A DNA stretch of 64,000 nucleotides, taken from contig CBDATU010000019.1 of NCBI GenBank assembly GCA_965199865.1, positions 62,001 to 126,000 of the forward strand, given 5' to 3'. The first letter of the stretch is position 1, and each line of letters begins with the position of its first letter. Shown piece after piece: positions 44,111 through 55,746 of the stretch. The notes beneath the pieces were generated by a model. It was not told the origin of the DNA and searched no databases. It saw only the letters and a program-made list of their open reading frames with translations. The position numbers were made by a program, and so were the translations under genes. The DNA comes from JAPOUP01 sp965199865 (lineage in GTDB: Bacteria > Pseudomonadota > Alphaproteobacteria > Rhodobacterales > Rhodobacteraceae).

Positions 44111-44395
44111 CTACATCGCTCCCACATCTTCCGGAATGTCGAAGAAGGTCGGGTGGCGGTAGACCTTGTCATTCGATGGCTCGAATAGCGGGCCTTTGTC
44201 AGTTGGTGCGCTGGCGGTGATGTCGGAAGATCTGACGATCCATATCGACACGCCCTCGTTTCGGCGGGTATAGACGTCGCGTGCGTGGTGCAGGGCCGTT
44301 TCGGCATCGGCGGCGTGGAGTGAGCCGACATGGCGGTGGTTCAGGCCGTGCTGGCCACGGATGAACACCTCCCAGAGGGGGAGTTCGGCTGCCAT
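44111..44395 (-). CDS. paaB: Phenylacetyl-CoA epoxidase subunit PaaB
   Basis: A 94-residue bridging subunit of the epoxidase complex. WEVFIRGQHGLNHRHVGSLH and ARDVYTRRNEGVSIWIVRSS are diagnostic. It is adjacent to paaC with no gap and 9 bases after paaA. Confidence 0.95.
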   Translation of the reverse strand: MAAELPLWEVFIRGQHGLNHRHVGSLHAADAETALHHARDVYTRRNEGVSIWIVRSSDITASAPTDKGPLFEPSNDKVYRHPTFFDIPEDVGAM

Positions 44396-44404
44396 GTCAA
44401 CACC

Positions 44405-45394
44405 TCATTCCGCCGCCGTCCGCATGGCCCGTTTTGTGGCATTCGCCATTAGCCCGTCTCGAACCCAGGCATTGTCTTCCCAGTCCTTTACGCGGGTACC
44501 GAGGCGCTCGTGGTTGCAGGGACCGTTGCCGCGCAGGACTTCGTGGAATTCAGTCCAGTCCGGTTCCGAGAACTCGTGATGACCAGTCTCTTCGTTGAAG
44601 CACAGCGCGTCGTCCGGGATCTTCAGGCCGAGATAATTCGCCTGCGGTACGGTTTGGTCCACGAATTTCTGACGCAGTTCATCATTGGAGCTGATCTTGA
44701 TCTTCCAGGCAAGGGACTGTGCCGAATGCACACTGTTCCGGTCACTTGGTCCGAACATCATCAGGGACGGATACCAGAAGCGGTTCAGCGCGTCCTGGGC
44801 CATGTGGCGCTGGGCTTTGGTGCCGTTCGCCATTTTCATCATGATGGAATAGCCCTGCCGCTGGTGGAAACTTTCTTCCTTACAGATGCGGATCATGGCG
44901 CGGCTGTACGGGCCGTAGGAACTGCGCTGCAGGGGAACCTGGTTCATGATTGCCGCACCATCCACGAGCCAGCCGATCGCACCGATATCGGCCCAGGTGA
45001 GGGTGGGGTAGTTGAAGATCGAGCTGTATTTCATTCGACCCTGGTGCAGTCGTTCCATGAGCTGGTCACGACTGACGCCGAGTGTTTCGGCCGCGCAGTA
45101 GAGATAGAGGCCGTGGCCAGCCTCGTCCTGAACCTTTGCCAGCAGGATGACCTTCCGTTCGAGGGTGGGAGCCCGGGTGATCCAGTTGGCTTCCGGGAGC
45201 TGGCCGACGATTTCGCTATGTGCGTGCTGCCCGATCTGGCGAATGAGGGTCTGACGGTATCCGTCGGGCATCCAGTCCTTTGGCTCGATTTTTTCGCCAG
45301 CGTCTATGCGGTCCTGGAAGTGGCGCTCTTCGGGCGTCATTTCCTCCCGGGATTTAACTGCGTTTCCGGTTGATCTGACCATCTGGGCGTACAT
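44405..45394 (-). CDS. paaA: Phenylacetyl-CoA epoxidase catalytic subunit PaaA
   Basis: Diiron oxygenase subunit that forms the 1,2-epoxide of phenylacetyl-CoA (329 aa). Two carboxylate/histidine pairs of the diiron site are seen in AKVQDEAGHGLYLYC and RICKEESFHQRQGYSIMMKM. The ATG at 45394 (MYAQMVRSTGNAVKSREEM) gives the normal family start; the frame stays open far upstream but without similarity. It is the first gene of paaABCDE. Confidence 0.95.
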   Translation of the reverse strand: MYAQMVRSTGNAVKSREEMTPEERHFQDRIDAGEKIEPKDWMPDGYRQTLIRQIGQHAHSEIVGQLPEANWITRAPTLERKVILLAKVQDEAGHGLYLYCAAETLGVSRDQLMERLHQGRMKYSSIFNYPTLTWADIGAIGWLVDGAAIMNQVPLQRSSYGPYSRAMIRICKEESFHQRQGYSIMMKMANGTKAQRHMAQDALNRFWYPSLMMFGPSDRNSVHSAQSLAWKIKISSNDELRQKFVDQTVPQANYLGLKIPDDALCFNEETGHHEFSEPDWTEFHEVLRGNGPCNHERLGTRVKDWEDNAWVRDGLMANATKRAMRTAAE

Positions 45395-46088
45395 GGGGTA
45401 CCCGCCATTTCCAGTGCCTGCTGGATTGAAGCATAGTGGCTCCAGGACGGGTCGGCAACAGAAAACGTTACATCTGAGAAAAGATTCCCATTTTCTGTAA
45501 CATACCGTGCATGAGAGGAAGGAGCCGTTCCGGCCTCTCGGTTCGCTCTCCTGGAAGCGGAGTGTCGAAACCTTTGTCCGATCATGGCCATGCCAGATTG
45601 GGCGGACGGATAACCTGAACGGGATTGAGGCATCGTGCGCCATGCGTTCGGGCCGATGCCAAACTGGCGACTCCCTGACCATCACGTCGTGCAGGAACCC
45701 CTGTAGGCCTCACGCAGCCGAATTGGCGTTCGACGCAGGCGTGCCAGCGCCGTTTCCACCATATCCGGGAGTTCCGTATGGCTGGCCTTCGGCGCTCCAT
45801 ACGGATCGAAATGGTTCAGCCCATTTTGGTCTTTCGGTAGCGGCCGCTGGACTTCAGGCCACTGCCAGTCTGAACCCACTATAGGCAATGGCGGTGGATA
45901 ACGCCTCTATACGGCTGACCGGCGTCCGTGCTAGTGTTCGGTATTTCGGTCGCTCCAGTCATAGTGCGGGCGTTTGGCATGGTGGACGGGAAACATTTGG
46001 GAGTCAGGCGGCACGGCGGTGACTTTCGTATGTGATTCCACTGATCACCCCTTCTGGTTCCAGCGAAATGAACAGTAGAGAGACGGGT
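45395..46088. other. Divergent promoter region between paaA and paaZ
   Basis: 694 bases with no gene I can support on either strand. Both paaABCDE (minus) and paaZ (plus) must start here. The inverted repeat at 45467-45501 lies 73 bases upstream of the paaA start. Confidence 0.55.
45467..45501. promoter_or_regulatory. Candidate operator upstream of paaA
   Basis: GTTACA (45467-45472) and TGTAAC (45496-45501) are perfect inverted arms 23 bases apart, enclosing AGAAAA (45477-45482) and TTTTCT (45491-45496). Its position suits a phenylacetyl-CoA-responsive repressor. Whether it binds the PaaX encoded at 48286 cannot be told. Confidence 0.35.
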
Positions 46089-48119
46089 ATGGACATAATC
46101 AATGTGGAAAGCTTCGCGTCCGGCCAATGGGTCGCGCCCGGCCAGGGCGCCCAGCGGGTGGCAAACGCCGCTACGGGTGAGACTGTAGCCCGTGTAGGAG
46201 ATGGGTGCCTTAACTTCGGCACTATGCTGGACTACGCAAGGAGCGTTGGAGGCCCCAGGCTACGCTCGATGACCTTCCACGATCGCGCTCGCATGCTGAA
46301 AGCTCTGGCGCTTCATCTCACCGATCGTAAACAGCCACTCTATGATCTGTCCTTCGCCACCGGTGCCACCCGGAAAGATCACCTGATCGACATTGACGGT
46401 GGTATTGGCGCGACATTCGTGTTCGCATCCAAAGGGCGCAGGGAAATGCCGGATGCACGTGTCTATCTTGACGGACCGGTTGAGCAGCTGAGCCGCAGTG
46501 GATCCTTTCTGGGACGCCACATCGCCGTTCCGAAACGCGGAGTCGCGGTACATATCAACGCGTTCAATTTCCCTGTCTGGGGAATGCTGGAAAAACTTGC
46601 ACCCACGCTGCTTGCGGGGATGCCAGCCATCATCAAGCCGGCCACCAGCAGCGCCTATGTCGCGGAACGTGCCGTCAGAATGATGCTTGATAGCGGACTG
46701 CTTCCCGAAGGTTCCATTCAGCTGATCTCGGGCGGAACCGGCGACCTGCTGGACCGCCTGGATGGGCAGGATGTGGTCAGTTTCACCGGCTCCGCCGCTA
46801 CCGCCCACAAGCTCAAGGCAACACGGGCGATTCTCGCAGGTGCCGTTCCATTCATCGCCGAGCAGGATAGCCTCAATGCCGCGATTCTTGGCGCGGACGC
46901 TGCCCCTGGAGGGCCGGAATTCGATCTATTCATCAAGGAGGCCACCCGTGAGATCACGGTTAAGGCTGGTCAGAAATGTACCGCCATGCGTCGCCTGATC
47001 GTGCCTGAAACACGGATACAGGCGGTAATCGAGACACTGTCCGAGCGACTCTCCAGGATCCGCATCGGCGACCCCGTGGACGAGCGAACCCAAATGGGCC
47101 CGCTCATCTCGGGAGATCAGCGAAGCGACGTATTGGAGAAAGCCGACCTGCTTGCGACGGAAGCGGAACGGGTCTGCGGCAGTCCCGAGCGGTTCTCCGT
47201 CGCAGGCGCAGACGCGTCGAAGGGTGCCTTTCTACCACCGATGCTGTTTCACTGCGCGGATCCTGACACAGCCTCGACGGTTCATGCGACCGAGGCGTTC
47301 GGTCCCGTTTCCACGGTCATGGGCTATCGTGACACGGCACATGCCGCCGCACTTGCCAATCGGGGGGAAGGCTCTCTGGTTGCGTCAGTGTTCACCCATT
47401 GCAACGACATGGCCCGCGAGCTGGCGCTGGAGACCGCGGCGCATCACGGTCGGCTCTATTTCAACAACCGCGACTCCGCCGCGGAGGCGACGGGACATGG
47501 CTCGCCACTTCCGCACATGGTTCACGGCGGCCCAGGACGCGCGGGTGGCGGCGAGGAACAGGGTGGCATCCGCGGCGTGATGCACTACATGCAGCGCACG
47601 GCGGTTCAGGGTCCGCCCGACATTCTCACCTCCATCGGAGGACCCTGGGTACCTGGAAGCACGGAAACCGAGGGTCCTGGGCATCCGTTCCGCCGCCGGT
47701 TCGGTGACCTGAGAATCGGGGAAACCCTCCACACGGCCGAGCGCGAAGTCACAATTGAGGACATCGTTCATTTCGCGGAGTTTACCGGCGACAGGTTCTA
47801 TGCGCATCTTGACGAGGAAGCAGCGGCTACCAATCCATTCTTTCCGGGGCGGGTGGCACATGGCTACCTGCTTCTCAGTTTCGCCGCCGGTCTCTTTGTG
47901 GAGCCGTCGCCTGGGCCGGTATTGGCCAATACCGGACTGGATTCGCTTCGTTTCATGCAGCCGGTCGTGCCGGGTGACCGCATCAGGGTACGTCTCACCG
48001 TCAAGCAGAAAACCTTGCGCAACGAAGATTATGGCGAAGTCCGATGGCATGTCACATTGACCAACCAGAAGGACGATATCTGTGCCGAATACGAGCTCCT
48101 GACAATGGTGGCCCGCTGA
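46089..48119 (+). CDS. paaZ: Bifunctional oxepin-CoA hydrolase / 3-oxo-5,6-dehydrosuberyl-CoA semialdehyde dehydrogenase PaaZ
   Basis: Opens the oxepin ring and oxidises the resulting aldehyde (676 aa). The N-terminal aldehyde dehydrogenase domain (about 1-520) has HINAFNFPVWGMLEKLAPTL, VSFTGSAATA and the nucleophile Cys297 in VKAGQKCTAMRR. The C-terminal MaoC-like hydratase domain (about 540-676) has HFAEFTGDRFYAHLDEEAA and FFPGRVAHGYLLLSFAAGL. The ATG at 46089 is chosen; ATG 46068 is an in-frame alternative. It is transcribed away from paaA. Confidence 0.95.
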   Translation: MDIINVESFASGQWVAPGQGAQRVANAATGETVARVGDGCLNFGTMLDYARSVGGPRLRSMTFHDRARMLKALALHLTDRKQPLYDLSFATGATRKDHLIDIDGGIGATFVFASKGRREMPDARVYLDGPVEQLSRSGSFLGRHIAVPKRGVAVHINAFNFPVWGMLEKLAPTLLAGMPAIIKPATSSAYVAERAVRMMLDSGLLPEGSIQLISGGTGDLLDRLDGQDVVSFTGSAATAHKLKATRAILAGAVPFIAEQDSLNAAILGADAAPGGPEFDLFIKEATREITVKAGQKCTAMRRLIVPETRIQAVIETLSERLSRIRIGDPVDERTQMGPLISGDQRSDVLEKADLLATEAERVCGSPERFSVAGADASKGAFLPPMLFHCADPDTASTVHATEAFGPVSTVMGYRDTAHAAALANRGEGSLVASVFTHCNDMARELALETAAHHGRLYFNNRDSAAEATGHGSPLPHMVHGGPGRAGGGEEQGGIRGVMHYMQRTAVQGPPDILTSIGGPWVPGSTETEGPGHPFRRRFGDLRIGETLHTAEREVTIEDIVHFAEFTGDRFYAHLDEEAAATNPFFPGRVAHGYLLLSFAAGLFVEPSPGPVLANTGLDSLRFMQPVVPGDRIRVRLTVKQKTLRNEDYGEVRWHVTLTNQKDDICAEYELLTMVAR

Positions 48120-48285
48120 GTTTCGCTTCAATGGAGTTCGAATTCCTGTGCTGGATATGAGCCGCAGGCCCTCAATGACCAAAGTGAGTCCAGATCCGAG
48201 CCATGAAGGGCCTGTTGTTCGAATCGCTCCACCATGCGCATTCATGATCTGTAGCGGATCCCGGCACCGCCGAATATAAGGCACC

Positions 48286-49140
48286 ATGGCAAAAGGTGAC
48301 GCAGCCTCTCCCGGTGAAATGATCGGCCGGCTCAGCGAGCTTGGAAACCCGCGTGTCTGGTCTGTGGTCATTACGGTGTTCGGAGATTCGGTGATGCCTC
48401 GTGGTGGCATAGTGTCCGCAAGCGTTCTGTCGGCGATCTTTCATCGACTGTCGATCAGGGCGGAGGCCCTGCGCGTGGCACTTCACCGACTTGCCAGGGA
48501 CGGTTGGATCGTTAGGCAAAGATCCGGCCGAAACAGTCATTACGCTCTATCGGACAACGGTCGCGCCAGGTTTCTGCCAGCCTCGCTCCGCATCTATGCG
48601 GGAGCACCGTCCCTCAGTGGACCCTGGCGGATTGCTGCGCTGAGAAAGCCCCCGCGCCCTGAAACAGCTATGTTCGAGGCTGGTTTCCTGCAGCTCTCCC
48701 CGACGCTCTTTCTTGGGCCGCACCAGGCTGGCCAGCTACCTGCCAATGCGGAAGCTGTCGAGGGCGATCTCCGGAATTTGCCCGACTGGGCCCGTGCGGT
48801 TCTTGTCCCGGAGCCTCTGCAGCGCGACTATTTCCGGCTTCATTCGACTCTTTCGGAACAGATGGATGCTCTTGAGACTGTCGCTAGTGCCGAACCGTTG
48901 GACGCCGTTGCTCTGCGCACTCTGCTAATTCACCATTGGCGGCGTCTGCTGCTGCGCCACGCTGACGTTTCAGCGGAGGTACTGCCCCTGAACTGGCGTG
49001 GGGAAGATTGTCGGACATTGGTTCTCGCCCTTCACGAAGCGCTTTCGCGGAGTGCTGATCCCTGGCTTGACAACGCAATCGGGCCACGGGGACCGAATGA
49101 ATTTGGTAAGGAGCCGACAGCTCCCCTTTTCCAGGTATAG
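48286..49140 (+). CDS. paaX: PaaX-family transcriptional repressor
   Basis: A 284-residue regulator that in known systems represses paa genes and is released by phenylacetyl-CoA. An N-terminal winged helix (SVVITVFGDSVMPRGGIVSA, then EALRVALHRLARDGWIVRQR) is followed by the PaaX central and C-terminal domains (LSGPWRIAAL; LLIHHWRRLLLRHADVSAEV). It lies downstream of paaZ on the same strand with 166 bases between. Confidence 0.92.
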   Translation: MAKGDAASPGEMIGRLSELGNPRVWSVVITVFGDSVMPRGGIVSASVLSAIFHRLSIRAEALRVALHRLARDGWIVRQRSGRNSHYALSDNGRARFLPASLRIYAGAPSLSGPWRIAALRKPPRPETAMFEAGFLQLSPTLFLGPHQAGQLPANAEAVEGDLRNLPDWARAVLVPEPLQRDYFRLHSTLSEQMDALETVASAEPLDAVALRTLLIHHWRRLLLRHADVSAEVLPLNWRGEDCRTLVLALHEALSRSADPWLDNAIGPRGPNEFGKEPTAPLFQV

Positions 49141-49288
49141 CCAACCAATCCGGGCTGCTTATGTCTCAGCCGAGAGCCTCATGATGCGACGGACCTGGTG
49201 TCCAGCCAGTCCGCCTGCGGTAAATTCGGGCCCCGTTCTACACCCTGCCTTGCGCAAGTCATCTCCCGATCCACCGAGAACGTTCTGC

Positions 49289-49365
49289 TGGCGACCCCTG
49301 AAGGACTCGAACCCTCAACCTGCTGATTAGAAGTCAGCTGCTCTATCCAGTTGAGCTAAGGGGTC
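49289..49365 (-). tRNA. tRNA-Arg (anticodon UCU)
   Basis: Read on the minus strand the 77-base sequence forms a full cloverleaf. The acceptor stem is GACCCCT/AGGGGTC, and the D arm contains AGCTCAACTGGATAGAGC. The anticodon loop is CTTCTAA (anticodon TCT), and the T arm holds GGTTCGAGTCC. The discriminator base is G and the CCA end is encoded. It reads AGA codons. Confidence 0.96.
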
Positions 49366-49555
49366 GTCACAGGCATCTGTGCGCCAACCGCAGCTAGGAA
49401 TCAAGACGTCAGTGCGCCCAACCGGTTATTCCCGTCATCGCCCTACTTTCACTTCGGAGCGCGACGCCGGGCCCTTTCCTCCGCTCGGGTGCCGTCCTCT
49501 CTTCGGGAAGAATCTGGAGTCGCGCTCCAGAGTGAAAGTCGGTGCCAGACCAGGT

Positions 49556-49942
49556 TCACACCAGTTCCACCGGTGGGCCAGATTGCTCCTGGGTCCGATC
49601 AGCCGTCAGCAGAGGCCAACCCTCCTCTCGGGCCTGGGCAATCAGAATGCGATCAAACGGGTCGGCGTGATATAGGGGAAGATCCGCAACTTGCAGCGTA
49701 TGACCGATCGTGATCGGCAGTTCCACCCAACCATTCGTTACGAGGCCGACACGTAGCGCGACCGGATCAACATGGAAGTCCTTCCTTACTATTGCCGCCT
49801 TGATGACGACCTCCCAGATACTCGCGGCCGAGACATGGGGAAGCTCCCCTTCATCGGTCAGGCGCTCATGCGCAATTGGGCTCAATCGTTCCGGCATGTA
49901 AGCGGCCCAAAGCATCAAATGCGTGTCTACCAGAAGACCCAC
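49556..49942 (-). CDS. PIN-domain toxin, VapC type
   Basis: A 128-residue PIN-fold endoribonuclease toxin. Conserved acidic residues are seen in LLVDTHLMLWA (Asp6), AASIWEVVIKA (Glu) and YHADPFDRILIAQA (Asp pair), with LLTADRTQ at the end. It starts with GTG at 49942 and overlaps the 3' end of the antitoxin gene in the ancestral frame by 16 bases. The gene itself is intact although its antitoxin is frameshifted. Confidence 0.85.
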   Translation of the reverse strand: MGLLVDTHLMLWAAYMPERLSPIAHERLTDEGELPHVSAASIWEVVIKAAIVRKDFHVDPVALRVGLVTNGWVELPITIGHTLQVADLPLYHADPFDRILIAQAREEGWPLLTADRTQEQSGPPVELV

Positions 49943-50168
49943 CGGCTGGACGCCTCCTTGATCGCGTCGGCCCTGATACGATCAAAATCGTCTGGTACAC
50001 TCCCTTGCCCGCCAGAAAACCGATACGGCGTGGCCCCTCTGGCGCGATCGGTTCGACCTTCACAAGCGGCACGCCTGCCCGTGCGATGATGAAGTCCTCG
50101 CCCTTCGCCGCTGCGGCCACCAGCCTGGACAGGTTCGTTTTTGCCTGATGCATGTTGACGGTCTTCAT
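49927..50168 (-). pseudogene. Phd/YefM-type antitoxin with a frameshift
   Basis: Antitoxin partner of the adjacent VapC. The N-terminal DNA-binding part is intact: MKTVNMHQAKTNLSRLVAAA and FIIARAGVPLVKVEPI. At about 49998-50004 the frame changes. The in-frame reading runs on with unnatural residues to a stop at 49866. The other frame gives the expected toxin-binding tail VPDDFDRIRADAIKEASSRW and stops at 49927-49929, inside the vapC start. A one-base loss after GGCAAGGGA would explain this. A sequencing error, or a real antitoxin with a foreign tail, cannot be excluded. Confidence 0.75.
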
Positions 50169-50671
50169 GGGTCAGCCCCCTTAGTCCACCACCTGAACTA
50201 AGCTGTCCTTCCTGGCAAGACTGATCCTGAGTGTTGGGGCCAAGGGATCAACAGTTTCCAGAGTTCCACTCCAGGCCACGACATCGGGCATATCGGGATT
50301 TTCCCGGAGCGATGGCGGAGGAAAGGGCCAGGCGGCGGCGGTTCTCGCCCTTTACACCCTGATTATGCTCTGCGGAGGGCGACAGCCCCGTCGATTCGGG
50401 ACATGGAACCGCTGTCCGGAATCGGGCCGACGCGTGGAAACCACCAGTAATTTCGTCGCTGAGCGTTTCGTCCACCGAGATTCTCCAAATGAACCTTCCT
50501 TTATCAGGTCTGGAATGCCATATGGAACAGACCGTGCCATTCCAAACCACGATGCCGGCAATTGGGCCACCGACGGATCGGCAATGCCTGGCTTGGGTGC
50601 GGGAAGCTGCGCCTTCACCCTGGACCGGAGCGAAAACGAATCCAATTCTGGAATCTGGAGGATTTGCCGCA
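50169..50671. other. Gap upstream of uvrB
   Basis: About 500 bases with no supported gene. Frames that run through it have no family features. No alphaproteobacterial LexA box (GTTC or GAAC pairs with 7-base spacing) was found before uvrB. Confidence 0.5.
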
Positions 50672-52831
<2,160 letters not shown>

Positions 52832-53232
52832 CCGAATGGTGCAGCCATTTTGAATTTGGGAGGTTGATGACCTCGGGAGCCTCGGCACTTCCTGCCAACC
52901 GATCCATTTCGCCTCCACCGTTTCACCTCCACCGTCATCGGTTTCCCTGGCCTGGGTGTATGCGCCTTCAGCCATCAGAATGGGGCCCGCCGCGCAACAG
53001 CAGGACCACCGGTTGAGGGTCATCAGCAGAGCGGCAGGGAAAACGGACAATGACAGGTCGGTGGCTTCCTGTCTTTCACGAAGATGTTTCCGCGTCCGTA
53101 ACGCACATTCACGGTGAATGACCGTAATCGCCGACCTGATGACATTCCGGTTGTCCGGTGGCGGAAAGATCGATCATTCAATGTGGGCACCAGCTGATCA
53201 GAACGGGGTTGGCATGGGAAGCGGTTACCCGC
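52832..53232. other. Gap between uvrB and parC
   Basis: About 400 bases between converging genes. Nothing recognisable on either strand; no terminator hairpin with a T-run was found. Confidence 0.5.
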
Positions 53233-55575
53233 TCATGAGAACTGATTGTCCTTTGGGAATCCGTATGGAGGCCGACCTCCGGCGCTCGCGCGTTTCGCCT
53301 TCCACTGTGACATATCCGCCTGATGGCGGGTTTTTCCCCCGCCCATGGACCATGTCAGCCCCTTTCCAAAGTCAAAGGTTGTAAGGTCCGAAAGCCCACC
53401 TTCAGGGTCCCGCGCCCGCTTTCCACCTCGCTGATCGTATTTCTGCAGCCGCACACCCTTGCCACGAGACATTTCCGGAAGTTCATCGGCGGCGAAGACC
53501 AGGAATTTCCCGTTGCTGCCAACCACCGCGAGATGATCGCCCTCAAGCGGCCTGCAGATCCGGGCGGAATCACCATCCCGGAGGTTCAGGATCTGCTTTC
53601 CGTTTCGTGTTTGGGCTACGACTTCATCCTCGGGAACGATGAATCCATATCCTGCGGCCGATGCAACAACCAGCTTTCTTCCGGGGCCGTGGATGAAGAG
53701 GGCGATGATGTCGTCCTCATTCGGCAGATCAACCATCAAACGGACAGGTTCGCCCATGCCCCGACCACCAGGCAGATTCGACGCAGAAAGCGTATAGAAC
53801 CTGCCATTTGTACCGAAAACCAGCAGCCTGTCCGTGGTTTCAGCGTGAAAGAAATGCAGACCCTCATCTCCGTCCCTGAACTTCAGTTCCTGGTCAAGAG
53901 AGATGTGTCCCTTCATGGCCCGGATCCAACCCATCCTGGAACAGACAACGGTGATCGGCTCGCGTTCGACCATCGCCTCCAGGGGCATGTCCCCGACCTC
54001 CATTGCCTCAGCGAATTGAGTACGACGGGCCCCAGCCCCGAAGTCCTTTCCGAACTTCCTTCGGACCTCTCGCAGCTGTTCAGCGATCCTGGCCTTCTGA
54101 AGGTTCTCGTCTTCGAGCAGATCCTCCAATTCGGCCCGTTCCCGCATCAGGTCGTCCCGTTCCCGGCGCAGTTCCATTTCCTCCAGCCGCCGCAGCGATC
54201 TCAGGCGCATGTTCAGTATGGCATCGGCCTGGATTTCGGAGAGGCCATTGGCGTCTGAGTCCGCGGCAGGCGGACTGACATAGTCTTTCTCAGAGTCCGC
54301 TCGTGTAAAACTGCGTGACCAGTCTTCGCGCAACAATGCAGCCTTGGGACTGTCATCATAGCGGATAATTTCAATTACACGGTCAAGATTCAGAAAGGCG
54401 ACAATGAAACCTTCGAGTATTTCAAGCCGGTGATCTATCTTTTCCAGCCGGTGCCGCGCCCTGCGCAGCAATACCTCGCGCCGATGGTCGAGCCATGCGC
54501 GCAGCGCTTCCTTTAGCGAACAGACCTTTGGCGTACGCCCATCGACTAGCACATTCATGTTGAGACTGAACCTGATCTCGAGATCCGAGCGCCGATAGAG
54601 CATGTTCATCAGAACATCGGGATCGACGTTTTTCGATTTTGGCTCAAGAACAAGCCTGATGTCGTCTGCGCTCTCGTCGCGGATATCCGCTAGAATTGGC
54701 AGCTTCCTGTTCTGGATGAGTTCAGCGATGCGCTCGATCAACTTAGCCTTTTGCACCTGATAGGGAATTTCGGTGACAACGATCTGCCACTGGCCCCGAC
54801 TCAGGTTCTCGATCTCGTGCTTTGCCCGCAGGCGAAACGCGCCGCGACCGCTTCGATAGATCTGCGCGATGCTGTCGCGTGGTTCAACGATAACGCCTCC
54901 CGTGGGAAAGTCCGGTCCCTGAACGAAGTTAAGCAAAGTGTCATCACGGGCGTCCGGCGATTTGACCAGGTGAAGGCAGGCGTCGCATAGTTCGACGATG
55001 TTATGCGGGGGAATGTTTGTGGCCATGCCCACGGCAATGCCGCTCGCGCCGTTCGCCAGCAGATTCGGAAAGGTTGCGGGTAACACAACCGGTTCCTGTA
55101 GCGTACCATCGTAATTGTCGCGAAAATCGACGGCGTTTTCATCGAGGCCGTCCATCAGAGCCTCCGCGGCCTCCGTCATCCGTGCTTCGGTGTAGCGGCT
55201 GGCGGCTGCGTTGTCGCCGTCGATGTTTCCAAAATTCCCCTGCCCGTCGACCAGCGGATAGCGTACGTTGAATTCCTGGGCCAACCTCACCATGGCATCG
55301 TAGATCGCCGCGTCTCCATGTGGATGGTAATTGCCCATCACGTCGCCGCTGATCTTTGCCGATTTGCGGAACCCACCACCGGATCCAAGCCGGAGTTCCC
55401 GCATCGCGTAGAGAATGCGTCGATGCACGGGCTTAAGGCCATCGCGTGCGTCCGGCAGCGCACGGTGCATGATGGTGGACAGCGCATAGGTAAGGTATCG
55501 GTCTCCAATGGCACGGCTCAGCGTCTCAGTGCTCACGGGAAACTGGATATTGGGGTCTTCGGTAGTCCTGCTCAT
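53233..55575 (-). CDS. parC: DNA topoisomerase IV subunit A
   Basis: Type IIA topoisomerase breakage-rejoining subunit that decatenates replicated chromosomes (780 aa). The catalytic tyrosine is in AAASRYTEARMT. The quinolone region reads GNYHPHGDAAIYDAMVRLAQ, with Ala and Asp where E. coli ParC has Ser80 and Glu84. The C-terminal beta-pinwheel has few blades, as in ParC rather than GyrA, and includes RGKGVRLQKY. The start is ATG 55575. The relation to parE is not visible. Confidence 0.92.
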   Translation of the reverse strand: MSRTTEDPNIQFPVSTETLSRAIGDRYLTYALSTIMHRALPDARDGLKPVHRRILYAMRELRLGSGGGFRKSAKISGDVMGNYHPHGDAAIYDAMVRLAQEFNVRYPLVDGQGNFGNIDGDNAAASRYTEARMTEAAEALMDGLDENAVDFRDNYDGTLQEPVVLPATFPNLLANGASGIAVGMATNIPPHNIVELCDACLHLVKSPDARDDTLLNFVQGPDFPTGGVIVEPRDSIAQIYRSGRGAFRLRAKHEIENLSRGQWQIVVTEIPYQVQKAKLIERIAELIQNRKLPILADIRDESADDIRLVLEPKSKNVDPDVLMNMLYRRSDLEIRFSLNMNVLVDGRTPKVCSLKEALRAWLDHRREVLLRRARHRLEKIDHRLEILEGFIVAFLNLDRVIEIIRYDDSPKAALLREDWSRSFTRADSEKDYVSPPAADSDANGLSEIQADAILNMRLRSLRRLEEMELRRERDDLMRERAELEDLLEDENLQKARIAEQLREVRRKFGKDFGAGARRTQFAEAMEVGDMPLEAMVEREPITVVCSRMGWIRAMKGHISLDQELKFRDGDEGLHFFHAETTDRLLVFGTNGRFYTLSASNLPGGRGMGEPVRLMVDLPNEDDIIALFIHGPGRKLVVASAAGYGFIVPEDEVVAQTRNGKQILNLRDGDSARICRPLEGDHLAVVGSNGKFLVFAADELPEMSRGKGVRLQKYDQRGGKRARDPEGGLSDLTTFDFGKGLTWSMGGGKTRHQADMSQWKAKRASAGGRPPYGFPKDNQFS

Positions 55576-55746
55576 AGATGCTGAGATAACATTTGCACCA
55601 AGGATTAGGCAAGCGCCGTGTGGCGATGGTTGCCGTATCCGCGCATCTGGGCTGAAGCTGCCCATGCCGACAGATTCAACGCCCCCCACTTCTCACCTAG
55701 GCGCAACGAACACCGGTACCATCTCGGGAAATGGACCTGGCTGAAA

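Noticed and set aside
50365..50671. A LexA operator before uvrB
   Set aside because: No GTTC or GAAC pair with 7-base spacing is present.
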